Shown: positions 54,809 to 64,000, counted from the stretch's first letter. The stretch: 64,000 bases of DNA from Thioalkalivibrio sp. ALJ16 (GCF_000377345.1 NZ_KB898038.1:248001-312000), one strand, 5' to 3'. Program-made: numbers and translations. The notes: generated by a model not told the origin, from the sequence alone.

Positions 54809-57800
54809 TCAATCGGCCTCTCCCAGGGCGGCACCGGCCAGGCGCAGGGCCCGCGAGAGATCGGCCAGCAGGCGATCACGCCGCGCATACAGCTCCTGCA
54901 GCCGAGCCAGCGCCTGGTCGTGCTGACCGCGTGCGTGCAGGGCCAGCAATTCCTCGGCCAGCTGATGCACCTCCTGCTGCCGACGCCGCAGCCCGGCCCC
55001 GGCATCCTGAAATGCCACGCCGGCGCGTTCCAGCCCGCGCTCGAAGACGTCGCAGTCCGCGGCGATGGAGGGCGGCAGCAGGCCCTGCCCGCGCAGATAG
55101 GCCTCCAGCTGCCCGACCCAGGCCCGGTGCGCCACCCCGGCGTGCATCAGCGGCATCGCCTCGCGCCCGATGCGCGACAGCGTCGCCCAGTGCCGGGCCG
55201 GGCGCCAGGTGGCCACCCAGTCGGGCACATGCGGCGCCGGCATCGGCCGCGCAATCCCGTAGCCCTGGGCCAGCTCGCAGCCAATCAGCAGCAGCATGTC
55301 GCCGAGTTCGACGGTCTCCACGCCCTCGGCGATCAGACGGCGCCCGAACGCCTCGGCCAGGCTCAGGATGCCGTCCAGGATCGCCAGGTCCTCGGGATCC
55401 TCCAGGATATCGCGCACAAAGCTCTGGTCGACCTTCACCGTGTCCGCCGGCAGCCGCTTGAGGTAGGTCAGCGAGGCATAACCGGTCCCGAAATCGTCCA
55501 GCGAGATCTCCACGCCCAGCGCCCGGCATCCCTGGAGACGCCGCGTCACCTCGATCATGTCACCCAGCGCGCTGGTCTCCAGCACCTCCAGCTCCAGGGA
55601 GCCGCGGGCGATGTCCGGGTAGGCGTCCAGCAGCTGCTCCAGGCGATCGACGAAATCCGGCTGCCGCAACTGATACGCCGCGACATTGACGCTGACGGGC
55701 AGATCCAGGCCCACAGCTGCCCAGGCGCGCAGCTGCCGCAGGGCGCGATCGATCACCCATTCGCCCAGTTCGACCGCCAGCGGGTGGTCCTCGATCTCGG
55801 GCAGAAAACGACCCGGCGGCAGCAGCCCCTGCTCCGGGTGCTGCCAGCGGATCAAGGCCTCGACCCCGATCACGTCGCCGGTGCGCATGTTCACCTTGGG
55901 CTGGTAGAACAGTACGAATTCCTCTTCCGCCAGCGCGCGCCGGATATCCGCCAGGGTCTCGTGATGGCTGCGGGCGGAGCGGTCGCGCTCGGCATCGAAC
56001 ACGTGGAACCGCCCCTTGCCCGCCAGCTTGGCCTGGTACATCGCCTGGTCGGCCTGGCGCAGCAGCTGGTCCGCCTCCATTTCGACATCGCCGTCCGGAT
56101 AGAAAGTCACCCCCAGGCTGGCCGACACCTGGAGCCGTTCATCCTCCTCGAACACGGGCTCGGCCGCCGCCTCGAGCATCCGCTTCAGCAGGGTCTCGCA
56201 GCCGTAGAGATTGTCGATATCGACCAGCACGGCCACGAACTCGTCCCCGCCCAGGCGCGAGAGGGTGTCCTCCGAACGCATGACGGCCTTCATGCGCGCG
56301 GCGACCTCCACCAGCATCCGATCCCCCGCCGCATGGCCGAAGCGGTCGTTGATCTGCTTGAAGCCGTCCAGATCCAGATAGACCACCGCCAGGCGTTCAT
56401 CGTGACGCCGCGCACGGGCCATGGCCTGCTGCAGGCGGTCCGCGAGCAGGGAGCGGTTGGGGAGACCGGTCAGCGCGTCGTAGTGCGCAATCCGTTCCAG
56501 CTGGCGTTCGTGCTCCTTCAGCGTGGTGATGTCCGTCGAGATGCCCAGCAGGCCGGTGATGCGCTCGCGATCGCGGTCGTCCCGGATCGGGGTCTTGATC
56601 TCCAGATAGACCCGGCGGGTGCCATCCGGCGCGACCACCTCGATCTCCTCGGTGGTCTGCTCGCCGGCCAGCACGCGGCGATCGATCTTGCGCAGTTGCC
56701 GTACCGTCTCGGCCGGGAAAAAGCGGCTGTCGCTGCTGCCGGGCAGGTCCTCGGCGGTCGCGCCAAACAGCTTCAGGCAGGCGCTGTTGGCAAAGGTGTA
56801 GAGCCCTTCCCGGTCCTTCATGTAGATATAGGACGAGACGTAATCCAGCGCATCCCGGAAGCGCTGCGACTCGGCATGGGCCGCGCGCAGCGCCAGTTCG
56901 TCCTGCTTGCGGTCGGTGATGTCGGTGGCCGTGCCGATCATGCGCAACGGACGCCCGTCCGCATCGCGGCTGACGATCAGGCCGCGGTCCTCGATCCAGA
57001 TCCAGTGGCCATCCGCGTGCCGCACCCGGTACTCCCGGGCGTAGAAGCCCCGCTGACCGTCGAGATAGGCACGCAAGGCCGCCTGCACCGCGGCGCGCTC
57101 ATCCGGATGGATGCACTGTTCCCATGTCTCCAGGGAGCTCCCGATCTGGGCCTCGTGCACCCCCATGATCTCCCGCCAGCGCGGGGAAAAGTACAGCTCG
57201 TCGCGCGCGATATCCCAGTCATACAGACCGCTGCGCGAGCCCTCCAGAGCGAAGCGCCAGCGGAACTCGCTCTCGCGCAGCTGCTCTTCCCGCCCCCGGA
57301 GCTCCTCGGTCAGACGCTCGGCGATCGCCTCGGCGCGCACCCGCGTGCCCGAGATGGACAGAATCAGCCCGAACAGCAGGGCGCTCAGCGCCACCCCCGC
57401 GCCCAGCGTGCCCCAGGCACTGGTGTAGGCCACTGCCGCCTGCGGATCGCGATGGTCGAACCGTAGCGACCAGACCCGACCGTTGAAGTCGATCTCGCGT
57501 ACCTGCGCAAAGCGGCTGGGGGCCTCCGGATCGATCTCGCAGTTGCGGTACAGCAACCGATCCGCATCCATTTCGGGGCCGTCATAGATATGCAGCCCGA
57601 CGGCCTCGCCCTCCATCAGTTCCCAGTCGCCGAGGATGCCGGTCATCAGGTCGGTCATGCGGTAGGGCGAGTAGGCCCAGCCCTTGAGCGCCCGTGCCCG
57701 CTGATCCGGCGTGTCGATCGGCAGGTCCATCCGGTACACGGGGACGTACATCAGCGTGCCGGCCTGCACATCGTGCTCGGTCTCCTGCACCAGCTGCACA

Positions 57801-58372
57801 CGCCCGGTCAACGCCGCACGCCCGCTGTCTCGGGCCTGGATCATCGCCGCCCGGCGTACCGGTTCCGAGAACATGTCGTAGCCGAAGGCGCGCCGGTTGC
57901 GGGCATCGAAGGGCTCGAGGTAGACGATCGAGGTGTAGACCTCGCGCGGTTCGTCCGGGAACACGCGGTAGTCCGGAAAGCCCTCGGCCCGGACCTCCGC
58001 GATGTGTGCCGCCAGTTCGTCGGGCTGCAGCAGGCGGGCAAAGCCGATCCCCTGCACGCGCTTGAGGGTGTCGGACACCCGCAGCTTGCGCACATAGTCG
58101 CGCCATTCCTCGCGCGTGACCTCCTCGGAGGCGTCGAACAGACCGGCGGCCCCGCGCAGCACTAGGGCATAGGCATCCAGCCGTTCCTCGATTCGGATCG
58201 TGACCTGATCGGCGGCGAAGGCAAAGCGATCGGCGACCTCGACATCCAGCGCCTGCTTGACCTGCAGCGCCGCCAGCAGCGACAGCAGCGTGCCGAACAG
58301 CAGCACCAGCACCGCGAACGCATAACGGCCGCGTGCGTGGCTGCGCCGATGGAGAGACGGAATGAACTTCAC
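54809..58372 (-). CDS. CHASE-PAS-PAS-GGDEF-EAL c-di-GMP enzyme with CZB-like C-terminus
   Basis: 1187 residues. Helix 1 about 17-37, periplasmic CHASE domain about 45-270, helix 2 about 320-342, PAS domains about 370-490 and 500-620, GGDEF domain with intact GGDEF (708-712) and RxxD (RSED) five residues before it, EAL domain with intact EAL (838-840) and DDFGTGY (951-957). The last 110 residues resemble the zinc-binding CZB domain with His1082 (HRAW), Cys1107 (DCDVF) and His1136 (QEVH), but the other His is Gln. Both activities may be present. It is preceded by the M48 gene only downstream; it has no operon partner. Confidence 0.92.
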   Translation of the reverse strand: MKFIPSLHRRSHARGRYAFAVLVLLFGTLLSLLAALQVKQALDVEVADRFAFAADQVTIRIEERLDAYALVLRGAAGLFDASEEVTREEWRDYVRKLRVSDTLKRVQGIGFARLLQPDELAAHIAEVRAEGFPDYRVFPDEPREVYTSIVYLEPFDARNRRAFGYDMFSEPVRRAAMIQARDSGRAALTGRVQLVQETEHDVQAGTLMYVPVYRMDLPIDTPDQRARALKGWAYSPYRMTDLMTGILGDWELMEGEAVGLHIYDGPEMDADRLLYRNCEIDPEAPSRFAQVREIDFNGRVWSLRFDHRDPQAAVAYTSAWGTLGAGVALSALLFGLILSISGTRVRAEAIAERLTEELRGREEQLRESEFRWRFALEGSRSGLYDWDIARDELYFSPRWREIMGVHEAQIGSSLETWEQCIHPDERAAVQAALRAYLDGQRGFYAREYRVRHADGHWIWIEDRGLIVSRDADGRPLRMIGTATDITDRKQDELALRAAHAESQRFRDALDYVSSYIYMKDREGLYTFANSACLKLFGATAEDLPGSSDSRFFPAETVRQLRKIDRRVLAGEQTTEEIEVVAPDGTRRVYLEIKTPIRDDRDRERITGLLGISTDITTLKEHERQLERIAHYDALTGLPNRSLLADRLQQAMARARRHDERLAVVYLDLDGFKQINDRFGHAAGDRMLVEVAARMKAVMRSEDTLSRLGGDEFVAVLVDIDNLYGCETLLKRMLEAAAEPVFEEDERLQVSASLGVTFYPDGDVEMEADQLLRQADQAMYQAKLAGKGRFHVFDAERDRSARSHHETLADIRRALAEEEFVLFYQPKVNMRTGDVIGVEALIRWQHPEQGLLPPGRFLPEIEDHPLAVELGEWVIDRALRQLRAWAAVGLDLPVSVNVAAYQLRQPDFVDRLEQLLDAYPDIARGSLELEVLETSALGDMIEVTRRLQGCRALGVEISLDDFGTGYASLTYLKRLPADTVKVDQSFVRDILEDPEDLAILDGILSLAEAFGRRLIAEGVETVELGDMLLLIGCELAQGYGIARPMPAPHVPDWVATWRPARHWATLSRIGREAMPLMHAGVAHRAWVGQLEAYLRGQGLLPPSIAADCDVFERGLERAGVAFQDAGAGLRRRQQEVHQLAEELLALHARGQHDQALARLQELYARRDRLLADLSRALRLAGAALGEAD

Positions 58373-58457
58373 TCGGGGCCCCGGGCGGTCTGGAGCTCCA
58401 AGTTAAGCACGAAAGGAATGCCGGGCAAACCGGCTCACACCGAGTGTCAGGCGGCGT

Positions 58458-59846
58458 TCAGTCGCCGGCGACGGTCATCGATTCGATCAGGATGGAGCCG
58501 GTATGGATGTTGCCGCGGCGGTCCACGTCGGTGCCCACGGCCGCCATGCGCTGGAACATGTCCTTCAGGTTGCCGGCGATGGTGACCTCCTCCACCGGAT
58601 ACTGCAGCTCGCCGTGCTCGACCCAGAACCCGGCCGCGCCGCGCGAATAGTCGCCGGTCACCATGTTCACGCCCTGGCCGATCAGCTCGGTCACCAGGAA
58701 CCCTGTACCCATCTCGGCCAGCAGGGCGTCGAAATCCTTGTCTCCCGGGGTTACGGTCACGTTGCGTGCACCGCCCGCGTTGCCGGTGGTCTCCAGCCCC
58801 AGACGCCGCGCAGCGTAGCTGTCGAGGGTGTAGCTCTGCAGCACGCCGTCGGCGATCAGCGCGCGGTTGCGTGTGCGCACGCCCTCGCCGTCGAACGGTG
58901 CGCTCCCCAGCGCGCGCGGGGTCTGCGGGCGTTCCTCGATCTGCATCCAGGCGGGAAACACGGTCTCGCCCACGGCATTCAGCAGGAACGAACTCTCGCG
59001 GTACTGAGCCGGCCCCGAGATCGCGCGAGTGAAGCTGCCGATCAGGGTGCGCGCCATCTCCGGCGCGAACAGCACCGGGCAGGTACGGGTGGAGAGCTTG
59101 CGCCCACCCAGGCGGCGCACGGTGCGCTCGGCGGCCTCGCGGCCGATATGGGAGGCAGCATCCAGGTCGTCGGCGTGGCGGGCGACGGAGTAGGCGTAAT
59201 CGCGCTGCATGCCGGCTGCATCCCGTGCCACCAGGGCGCAGGACAGCGAATGCCGGGTGCTGCGATAGCCGCCCATGAAGCCCTGGCTGTCACCCAGAAA
59301 GGCGATCGCCCGTCGGCTGCTGACACTGGCCCCTTCGGAATTCTCGATGCGCGCATCCGTGGCAAACCCGGCCGCCTCGATGGCACAGGCCAGTTCGGTC
59401 GCCTCGGTAACATCACAGGCCCAGGGGTGATCCAGGTCCAGGTCGTCCCAGCCGGTCGCCTTGAAGGCCGGATCGGGCATGCCGGCGTAGGGGTCCGGTT
59501 CGGTGTAGCGGGCAATGCGGCAGGCCGCCTCGACGGTGTCGATCAGGGCCTGGTCGCTGAAGTCGGTGGTAGAGGCCGCGCCCTTGGACTGACCGAAGTA
59601 GACGATCAGCGACAGGCTCTGGTCGCGCTCGTGTTCCAGGGTCTCGATCTCGCCCTTGCGCACCCCCAGCTCCAGCCCGACGCTGTGGCTGACCACTGCC
59701 TGCACATCCGAGGCACCGCGTGCCTGCGCGGCCTCCAGCGTGCGCTGCACGCGCGCCTGCAGGGATTCCTGCGAATGGGACAGGGCCTGGGCCTCGCCCT
59801 GGCGGGAGGGGTCTTGCGGGATCACGCGTTCGGGAGATGTGCTCAT
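58458..59846 (-). CDS. pmbA: TldE/PmbA subunit of the TldD/E peptidase
   Basis: 462 residues. The family pattern LGVRKGEIETLEHERDQSLSL (part) at the start of the U62 fold, SSFLLNAVGETVFPAW and TGNAGGARNVTVTPGDKD (about 360-377), and GDYSRGAAGFWVEHGELQYP (about 414-433). It lacks the HExxxH of TldD, as expected, and forms a heterodimer with TldD that cuts unstructured peptides, including microcin B17 precursor and CcdA. Weak ribosome site. Confidence 0.93.
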   Translation of the reverse strand: MSTSPERVIPQDPSRQGEAQALSHSQESLQARVQRTLEAAQARGASDVQAVVSHSVGLELGVRKGEIETLEHERDQSLSLIVYFGQSKGAASTTDFSDQALIDTVEAACRIARYTEPDPYAGMPDPAFKATGWDDLDLDHPWACDVTEATELACAIEAAGFATDARIENSEGASVSSRRAIAFLGDSQGFMGGYRSTRHSLSCALVARDAAGMQRDYAYSVARHADDLDAASHIGREAAERTVRRLGGRKLSTRTCPVLFAPEMARTLIGSFTRAISGPAQYRESSFLLNAVGETVFPAWMQIEERPQTPRALGSAPFDGEGVRTRNRALIADGVLQSYTLDSYAARRLGLETTGNAGGARNVTVTPGDKDFDALLAEMGTGFLVTELIGQGVNMVTGDYSRGAAGFWVEHGELQYPVEEVTIAGNLKDMFQRMAAVGTDVDRRGNIHTGSILIESMTVAGD

Positions 59847-59915
59847 GCGGGTTTCGTTACTCGGTAACAGGTGAGGAATGAACAGGTCAGAAAGGGGTTC
59901 GGACGGCCAAAGAAC

Positions 59916-59949
59916 GGCCCCGCCCCGGGGTATCCGACCCGGGGCGGGC
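59916..59949 (-). terminator. G+C hairpin between orf87 and pmbA
   Basis: A 12-bp stem GCCCGCCCCGGG/CCCGGGGCGGGC-type (59917-59928 with 59938-59949) in the 120-nt gap. The minus-strand tail is GTTCTTTGG, so termination may be partial. Confidence 0.45.
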
Positions 59950-59966
59950 GTGTGCTGGCGACGGGG

Positions 59967-60230
59967 CTAGTCCACCCGGGCGCCGTGCTTGTGCACCGCG
60001 CCGGCGTTGCCCCAGCGCTCGAGGTCGTCGACATGCACGCCGACCCAGTACAGCATGCCGACACTGTCACGCGTCCAGCCGCCGACCAGGTCCTGGCCCG
60101 CGCCCAGCTCGACGTGATGGGCGAACTGTTCGGCCTTTTCGCGCGCACGGAACACATGCCACTGCACGATCTGGTCGTGGCCATGCCCTTCCGGCAGGGA
60201 ACGCTCCTGTTCGAGGAAATCGAGATTCAT
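59967..60230 (-). CDS. 87-residue unknown protein between tldD and pmbA
   Basis: A perfect AAGGAGG lies 6 nt before ATG 60230. 87 residues, soluble, His-rich (eight or more His), with EQERSLPEGHGHDQIVQWHV at 7-26, a helix REKAEQFAHHVELG and YWVGVHVDDLERWGN. Not recognised. Lies 40 nt after tldD. It could be a partner, inhibitor or substrate of TldD/E; this is inference from position. Confidence 0.7.
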   Translation of the reverse strand: MNLDFLEQERSLPEGHGHDQIVQWHVFRAREKAEQFAHHVELGAGQDLVGGWTRDSVGMLYWVGVHVDDLERWGNAGAVHKHGARVD

Positions 60231-60270
60231 CTGTTGCCTCCTTGTCGCCGTTTCTCCGGTCCCGCAGCGC

Positions 60271-61713
60271 TCACGCCGCCTGGGTACCGCCCACGGTCAT
60301 GCCATCGATACGCAGCGTGGGCTGGCCCACGCCAACCGGCACGCCCTGGCCCTCCTTGCCACAGGTACCGATGCCGGAATCGAGCCTCATGTCATTGCCG
60401 ATCATCGATACCCGGGTCAGCACATCCGGGCCATTCCCGATCAGAGTCGCACCCTTGACCGGGTACGTCACCTTGCCCTTCTCCACCCGATAGGCCTCGG
60501 AGGCGGAGAACACGAATTTGCCGGAGGTGATGTCCACCTGGCCACCGCCGAAATTGACCGCGTACAGGCCGTCGTCCACCGAGGCCAGGATCTCCTCCGG
60601 ATCGGCGTCGCCACCGAGCATGTAGGTATTGGTCATGCGCGGCATGGGCAGCCGGGCATAGGACTCGCGGCGGCCGTTGCCGGTGGAGCGCGTGCCCATC
60701 AGCCGGGCATTCATCTCGTCCTGCATGTAGCCCCGCAGCACGCCATCCTCGATCAGCACGGTCTGCTGGGTCGGGTTGCCCTCGTCGTCGACGTTCAGCG
60801 AGCCGCGTCGCCCCTCCAGCGTGCCGTCGTCGACGATGGTGATGCCCTTCGCCGCGACCTGCTCGCCGACGCGCCCGGAAAACGCCGAGGTGCCCTTGCG
60901 GTTGAAGTCGCCCTCCAGCCCGTGGCCGATCGCCTCGTGCAGTAGCACGCCCGGCCAGCCGGGGCCGAGCACCACCTTCATGGTCCCTGCCGGGGCCTCG
61001 CGCGCCTCCAGGTTGACCAGCGCCTGACGCACAGCCTCGCGGGCATAGCCGGCGGCCCGGTCGGCCTCGCGGAAGTACTGGTAACCGAATCGTCCACCGC
61101 CGCCCGAGGTCCCGGATTCGCGACGGCCACCCTGTTCAACGATGACCTGCACGTTCAGCCGGACCAGCGGGCGCACGTCGGTGGTCAGCTCGCCGCGGGC
61201 GTTGAGCACCAGCACCACCTCGTGCACCCCGGCCAGCGAACACATCACCTGGGTCACGCGCGGGTCCGCCGCGCGGGCCGCGGCATCCACCTCTTTCAGG
61301 AGATCGATCTTGGCCTGCTCGCCCAGTGAATCCAGGGGATTGTCCGGGGCGTACAGCGCCGGGCGCGAGGGGGCTCGTGAGGCGACTGCAATGCGGCCAC
61401 TCTGACCTGCAGCGGCAATGCTGCGCGCGGTGCGGGCCGCCTCGAGCATGGCCGGCATCGCGATGTCATCGGAATAGGCAAAACCGGTCTGCTCGCCGCG
61501 GACCACCCGGATGCCGACTCCGCGTTCGATGTTGAAGCTGGCGGACTTCACGATGCCGTCCTCCAGCGACCAGCCCTCCTGACTGGCGAACTGGAAATAG
61601 CAGTCGCCTCCGTCGATCCCGTGCCCGAAGGTGGTACCCAGCAGCGTGCTGAGCTCGCTGTCACCAAGGCCGGCGGGATCCAGCAGGGTCTGTTGTGCAA
61701 GGCTGTCGATCAT
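60271..61713 (-). CDS. tldD: TldD catalytic metallopeptidase subunit
   Basis: 480 residues. The zinc motif HExxxH is HEAIGH in LLHEAIGHGLEGDFNRKG (about 256-273), and TNTYMLGGDADPEEIL (about 360-375) and MTVGGTQAA at the end are usual. It is the catalytic half of TldD/E. Normally its partner gene pmbA is distant in E. coli; here both are in one run. Confidence 0.95.
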   Translation of the reverse strand: MIDSLAQQTLLDPAGLGDSELSTLLGTTFGHGIDGGDCYFQFASQEGWSLEDGIVKSASFNIERGVGIRVVRGEQTGFAYSDDIAMPAMLEAARTARSIAAAGQSGRIAVASRAPSRPALYAPDNPLDSLGEQAKIDLLKEVDAAARAADPRVTQVMCSLAGVHEVVLVLNARGELTTDVRPLVRLNVQVIVEQGGRRESGTSGGGGRFGYQYFREADRAAGYAREAVRQALVNLEAREAPAGTMKVVLGPGWPGVLLHEAIGHGLEGDFNRKGTSAFSGRVGEQVAAKGITIVDDGTLEGRRGSLNVDDEGNPTQQTVLIEDGVLRGYMQDEMNARLMGTRSTGNGRRESYARLPMPRMTNTYMLGGDADPEEILASVDDGLYAVNFGGGQVDITSGKFVFSASEAYRVEKGKVTYPVKGATLIGNGPDVLTRVSMIGNDMRLDSGIGTCGKEGQGVPVGVGQPTLRIDGMTVGGTQAA

Positions 61714-61838
61714 GGAGTCCTCTCGGGTTCCGCGGGGGCGCCGGCCGCCGCAGGACGCCTGCGGCAGTCGACGGTTGTAACTTTAAGTATGGAGCTTGGG
61801 GCGCCCGCCCCGCTTTCAAGCGCGCGGGCGATGCGGGA

Positions 61839-62669
61839 TTAGGTGGTACCGGGACAGGGCAGACGGCGGTGATCCACCGCCGGAAAACTGCTGCGGATGC
61901 GTGCCACCTGGGCATGGTCCAGTGCCGCTAGCAGCACCCCGGGGTTGCGCTGGAGCTGGCCCACCACCCGGCCCCAGGGGTCGACCAGGGCGCTGTGACC
62001 ATAGGTCTCGCGACCATTGACGTGGAACCCGCCCTGGGCCGCCGAGAGCATGTAGCACTGGTTTTCGATCGCCCGCGCCCGCAGCAGCACATCCCAGTGC
62101 GCCTGCCCGGTCTGGGCGGTGAAGGCCGCGGGCAGGACCACCCATTCCGCGCCCCGGTCGAGCAGGGCCCGGAACAGCTCCGGGAAGCGCAGGTCGTAGC
62201 AGATGGCCAGCCCCATGCGTCCCACCGGGGTGTCCACGACCACCACCTCGTCGCCACGCTCGAAGACCTTCGATTCGGTATAGGCCTCGGTGCTGTCCGG
62301 CAGTCGCACATCGAACAGATGGATCTTGTCGTAGCGCGCGACCTGCCGACCCTGGTCATCGAATACCAGGCAGGCCGAACGCACCCGCTGCCCGTCCGTG
62401 GTCTGCAACGGGATGGTGCCGCCGACAATCCACAGCCCCAGGCGCCGGGCCTGCTCGGCGAGGAAGGCCTGCAGCGGACCGGCACCGTCGGGCTTCTCCG
62501 CGATCCCGAGCACATCGGTCTCCTGCATGCCCATGAAGGCAAAATTTTCCGGCAACACGGCCAGGCACGCGCCCTTGTCGGCCGCCTCCTGCAGCAGGCG
62601 CTTCGCCTCCAGCAGGTTGGCCTGAGGCTGGGGTCCGGATGCCATCTGAATGGCGGCTACCTGATTCAT
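61839..62669 (-). CDS. Nitrilase-superfamily amidase (Nit1/NIT2-like)
   Basis: 276 residues. Catalytic triad Glu41 (LPENFAF), Lys115 (YDKIHLFD) and Cys157 (LAICYDLRFPELFR). Close to the deaminated-glutathione amidase/NIT branch, an enzyme that repairs the product of transaminase side reactions on glutathione; specificity is not proven here. It is 125 nt upstream of tldD and 65 nt after yhdP, the order known from other gammaproteobacteria. Confidence 0.9.
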   Translation of the reverse strand: MNQVAAIQMASGPQPQANLLEAKRLLQEAADKGACLAVLPENFAFMGMQETDVLGIAEKPDGAGPLQAFLAEQARRLGLWIVGGTIPLQTTDGQRVRSACLVFDDQGRQVARYDKIHLFDVRLPDSTEAYTESKVFERGDEVVVVDTPVGRMGLAICYDLRFPELFRALLDRGAEWVVLPAAFTAQTGQAHWDVLLRARAIENQCYMLSAAQGGFHVNGRETYGHSALVDPWGRVVGQLQRNPGVLLAALDHAQVARIRSSFPAVDHRRLPCPGTT

Positions 62670-62734
62670 GTCGCTCCGATCATGGTTTGCCCGCGGCCCG
62701 TATTGGGCCGCGGAGACGCCAAGCCTGGCCGGCG

Positions 62735-64000
62735 TCAGTCGTTGTCGGTTGCCCCGGTATCCGCGGCTGGCTCCACCAGCACACGTACCTGCGGGTCGTC
62801 CCAGGAGCCGGTAACCGCGTACTCGACACGGGCCGCCTCTTCCATCTGATCCCCAATCCCCAGCACGCGTTCCGCAAGCAGGACCACCACACCGGTCACC
62901 GGGCCACCCACCAGCGCCCCGACGATGGGCAGGGCCGTCCGGATACTGGGCACCACGACGATCTCATGGTCGTAGTCGCGCGCCACCAGACCCGTGCGCC
63001 CGCTCAGGCGCACGCGGGCGGACGGCCCGTCCATGCGCAGCGCGGGCACGTAGAGATCGCCGTCGCGCAGCACCGCATCCGCGGTGAGTTCACTGAAGCT
63101 GAGTCCCTCGGTGAACACGTCACGAAAATCCAGTCGCAGGCGGCGCGGCAGCACATCCAGACTGACCAGGCCCAGCAGGCGCCCGGCGCCGGGCTCGACG
63201 TCCGCCAGGCGCCCGTCGGACAGCGCCACCTCCATGGAACCGGTCAGCTGCGCAAGACGCGGCGCATACAGCGGCCCCGCCCAGGCCAGGGACAGCGTAC
63301 CCTCTCCGGACCCGCCCAGCAGCGCCCGTGACAGCCCGGAGGCGCGCATGGCCGCACCCCAGTCCGTGCCCGTCAGTTCTACATCCAGGCGTGTCTCGGG
63401 CCGCCCCTCGCCCGTGACCCGCCAGACGCCGACCGCATCCGCCCGCAGATCGCCTTCCGGGGCCCTCACCTCGAAATCCCTCACCACCAAGCCGCTCGCC
63501 TGTGGCTCCAGACCCAGCACGATGTCGGCGAAACGGTAATCTTCCAGCACCAGACTGTCGAGGGTCAGATCGATCGCGGGCCAGGCGCGCGGGTCCTCCA
63601 GGGTCCCGGCCGCGACCGGCTCCACGGTCTCGGCGGCGGCCGCCGCCGCGGAACCGTCCCAGCCAGGGTCTTCCAGGATCAGATGCCGCAGATGCGCTTC
63701 CATACGTCCCCGACCATCGCCCCCGCTGGCACGCCAGCGGCCCTCGCCCGCGAGCCAGTCGGACGCCACTTCCAGGTCCCAGCCGGCCTCCGCGCGGCGC
63801 CCGAGGACACGCAGTCCCGGGATGCTGCGATCCCCCCAGCGGATCTGGTCGCGCACGCTCAGCTCCACGCGCTCCAGGACCACCGCATCCGTCGCCGCAG
63901 AGGGCTCGGCCGCCGCGCCCAGGTCCACCTCACCGCCCCAGGGGGCCTCGCCCAGCGCCGCCAGCCAGGGTTCCACATCCAGTTGCGGCAGACGCGCGCG
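62735..64000 (-). CDS. yhdP: YhdP (AsmA-like, TIGR02099) C-terminal part, cut by the window edge
   Basis: At least 421 residues; the frame is open to the right edge. Beta-rich AsmA-like repeats (LDLTLDSLVLEDYRF, then LTGSMEVALSDGRLADVEPG) and the closing family block DVEPGAGRLLGLVSLDVLPRRL (part), ending in a helix GALVGGPVTGVVVLLAERVLG. YhdP spans the envelope and carries phospholipids to the outer membrane. The true start is outside the window. Confidence 0.9.
   Translation of the reverse strand, partial: RARLPQLDVEPWLAALGEAPWGGEVDLGAAAEPSAATDAVVLERVELSVRDQIRWGDRSIPGLRVLGRRAEAGWDLEVASDWLAGEGRWRASGGDGRGRMEAHLRHLILEDPGWDGSAAAAAAETVEPVAAGTLEDPRAWPAIDLTLDSLVLEDYRFADIVLGLEPQASGLVVRDFEVRAPEGDLRADAVGVWRVTGEGRPETRLDVELTGTDWGAAMRASGLSRALLGGSGEGTLSLAWAGPLYAPRLAQLTGSMEVALSDGRLADVEPGAGRLLGLVSLDVLPRRLRLDFRDVFTEGLSFSELTADAVLRDGDLYVPALRMDGPSARVRLSGRTGLVARDYDHEIVVVPSIRTALPIVGALVGGPVTGVVVLLAERVLGIGDQMEEAARVEYAVTGSWDDPQVRVLVEPAADTGATDND

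Noticed and set aside
53615-57466. A 1283-residue open frame on the plus strand opposite the M48 and GGDEF/EAL genes
   Set aside because: It spans two real minus-strand genes and the gap between them and shows no family motif.

Overview
The window reads as chromosome of a high-G+C (roughly two thirds by eye) gammaproteobacterium. Gene order and families point to Chromatiales/Ectothiorhodospiraceae, for example a Thioalkalivibrio-like halophilic sulfur oxidiser. The evidence is the pepP-ubiH-ubiI cluster beside zapA, the aspS-yebC-ruvC-ruvA block, hda-perM-pgsA-like-DUF2066 divergent from purMN, two DsrE-family proteins and an acidic porin. The genus is inference. No rRNA, tRNA, CRISPR array or prophage was seen.

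Layout. 0-7 kb: a divergent cluster. On the minus strand are a DUF3429 membrane protein fused to a cysteine-free glutaredoxin-like domain and folE. On the plus strand are an FAD oxidoreductase, DUF1365, a cyclopropane/furan-fatty-acid-type methyltransferase, an MFS carrier and a chalcone-isomerase-like exported protein. Between the two arms, three in-phase 11-bp direct repeats overlie two opposed promoters. This resembles the operators of B12-dependent light sensors (CarH/LitR), so the cluster may be a light/singlet-oxygen membrane-protection regulon. 7-13 kb: an accessory stretch with a GNAT, a PLD-like small protein, an orphan secretin-like protein, a porin flanked by two direct 120-bp palindromic repeats, a VapBC-type pair and several REP elements. 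13-24 kb: housekeeping genes (ubiquinone hydroxylases, pepP, UPF0149, zapA, ruvA, ruvC, yebC, aspS, DUF502, fmdB). ruvB is not next to ruvA.

24-42 kb: a cytoplasmic DsrE protein, an SDR, a fused SpmA-SpmB protein, a 1265-residue hybrid histidine kinase, an RND efflux pair behind an AT-rich control region, a MIF-like tautomerase, proS, an SLC13/RCK transporter, acyP, and an arsC-like/wrbA/DUF2069 operon. 42-50 kb: hda, perM, pgsA-like and DUF2066 on the minus strand; purM, purN, DUF3108 and a lipoamide-dehydrogenase-like flavoprotein on the plus strand. 50-58 kb: c-di-GMP signalling (PAS-GGDEF; a 5'-deleted EAL gene coupled to an exported DsrE protein; CHASE-PAS-PAS-GGDEF-EAL with a degenerate zinc-binding-like tail), a cold-shock gene and an M48 protease. 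58-64 kb: a minus-strand yhdP-nit-tldD-orf87-pmbA run placing both subunits of the TldD/E peptidase side by side with a small unknown protein between them.

The points most worth following are the putative light operator with its lipid-modifying cluster, the cysteine-free glutaredoxin/DUF3429 fusion, the 87-residue protein between tldD and pmbA, and the DsrE/c-di-GMP operon.
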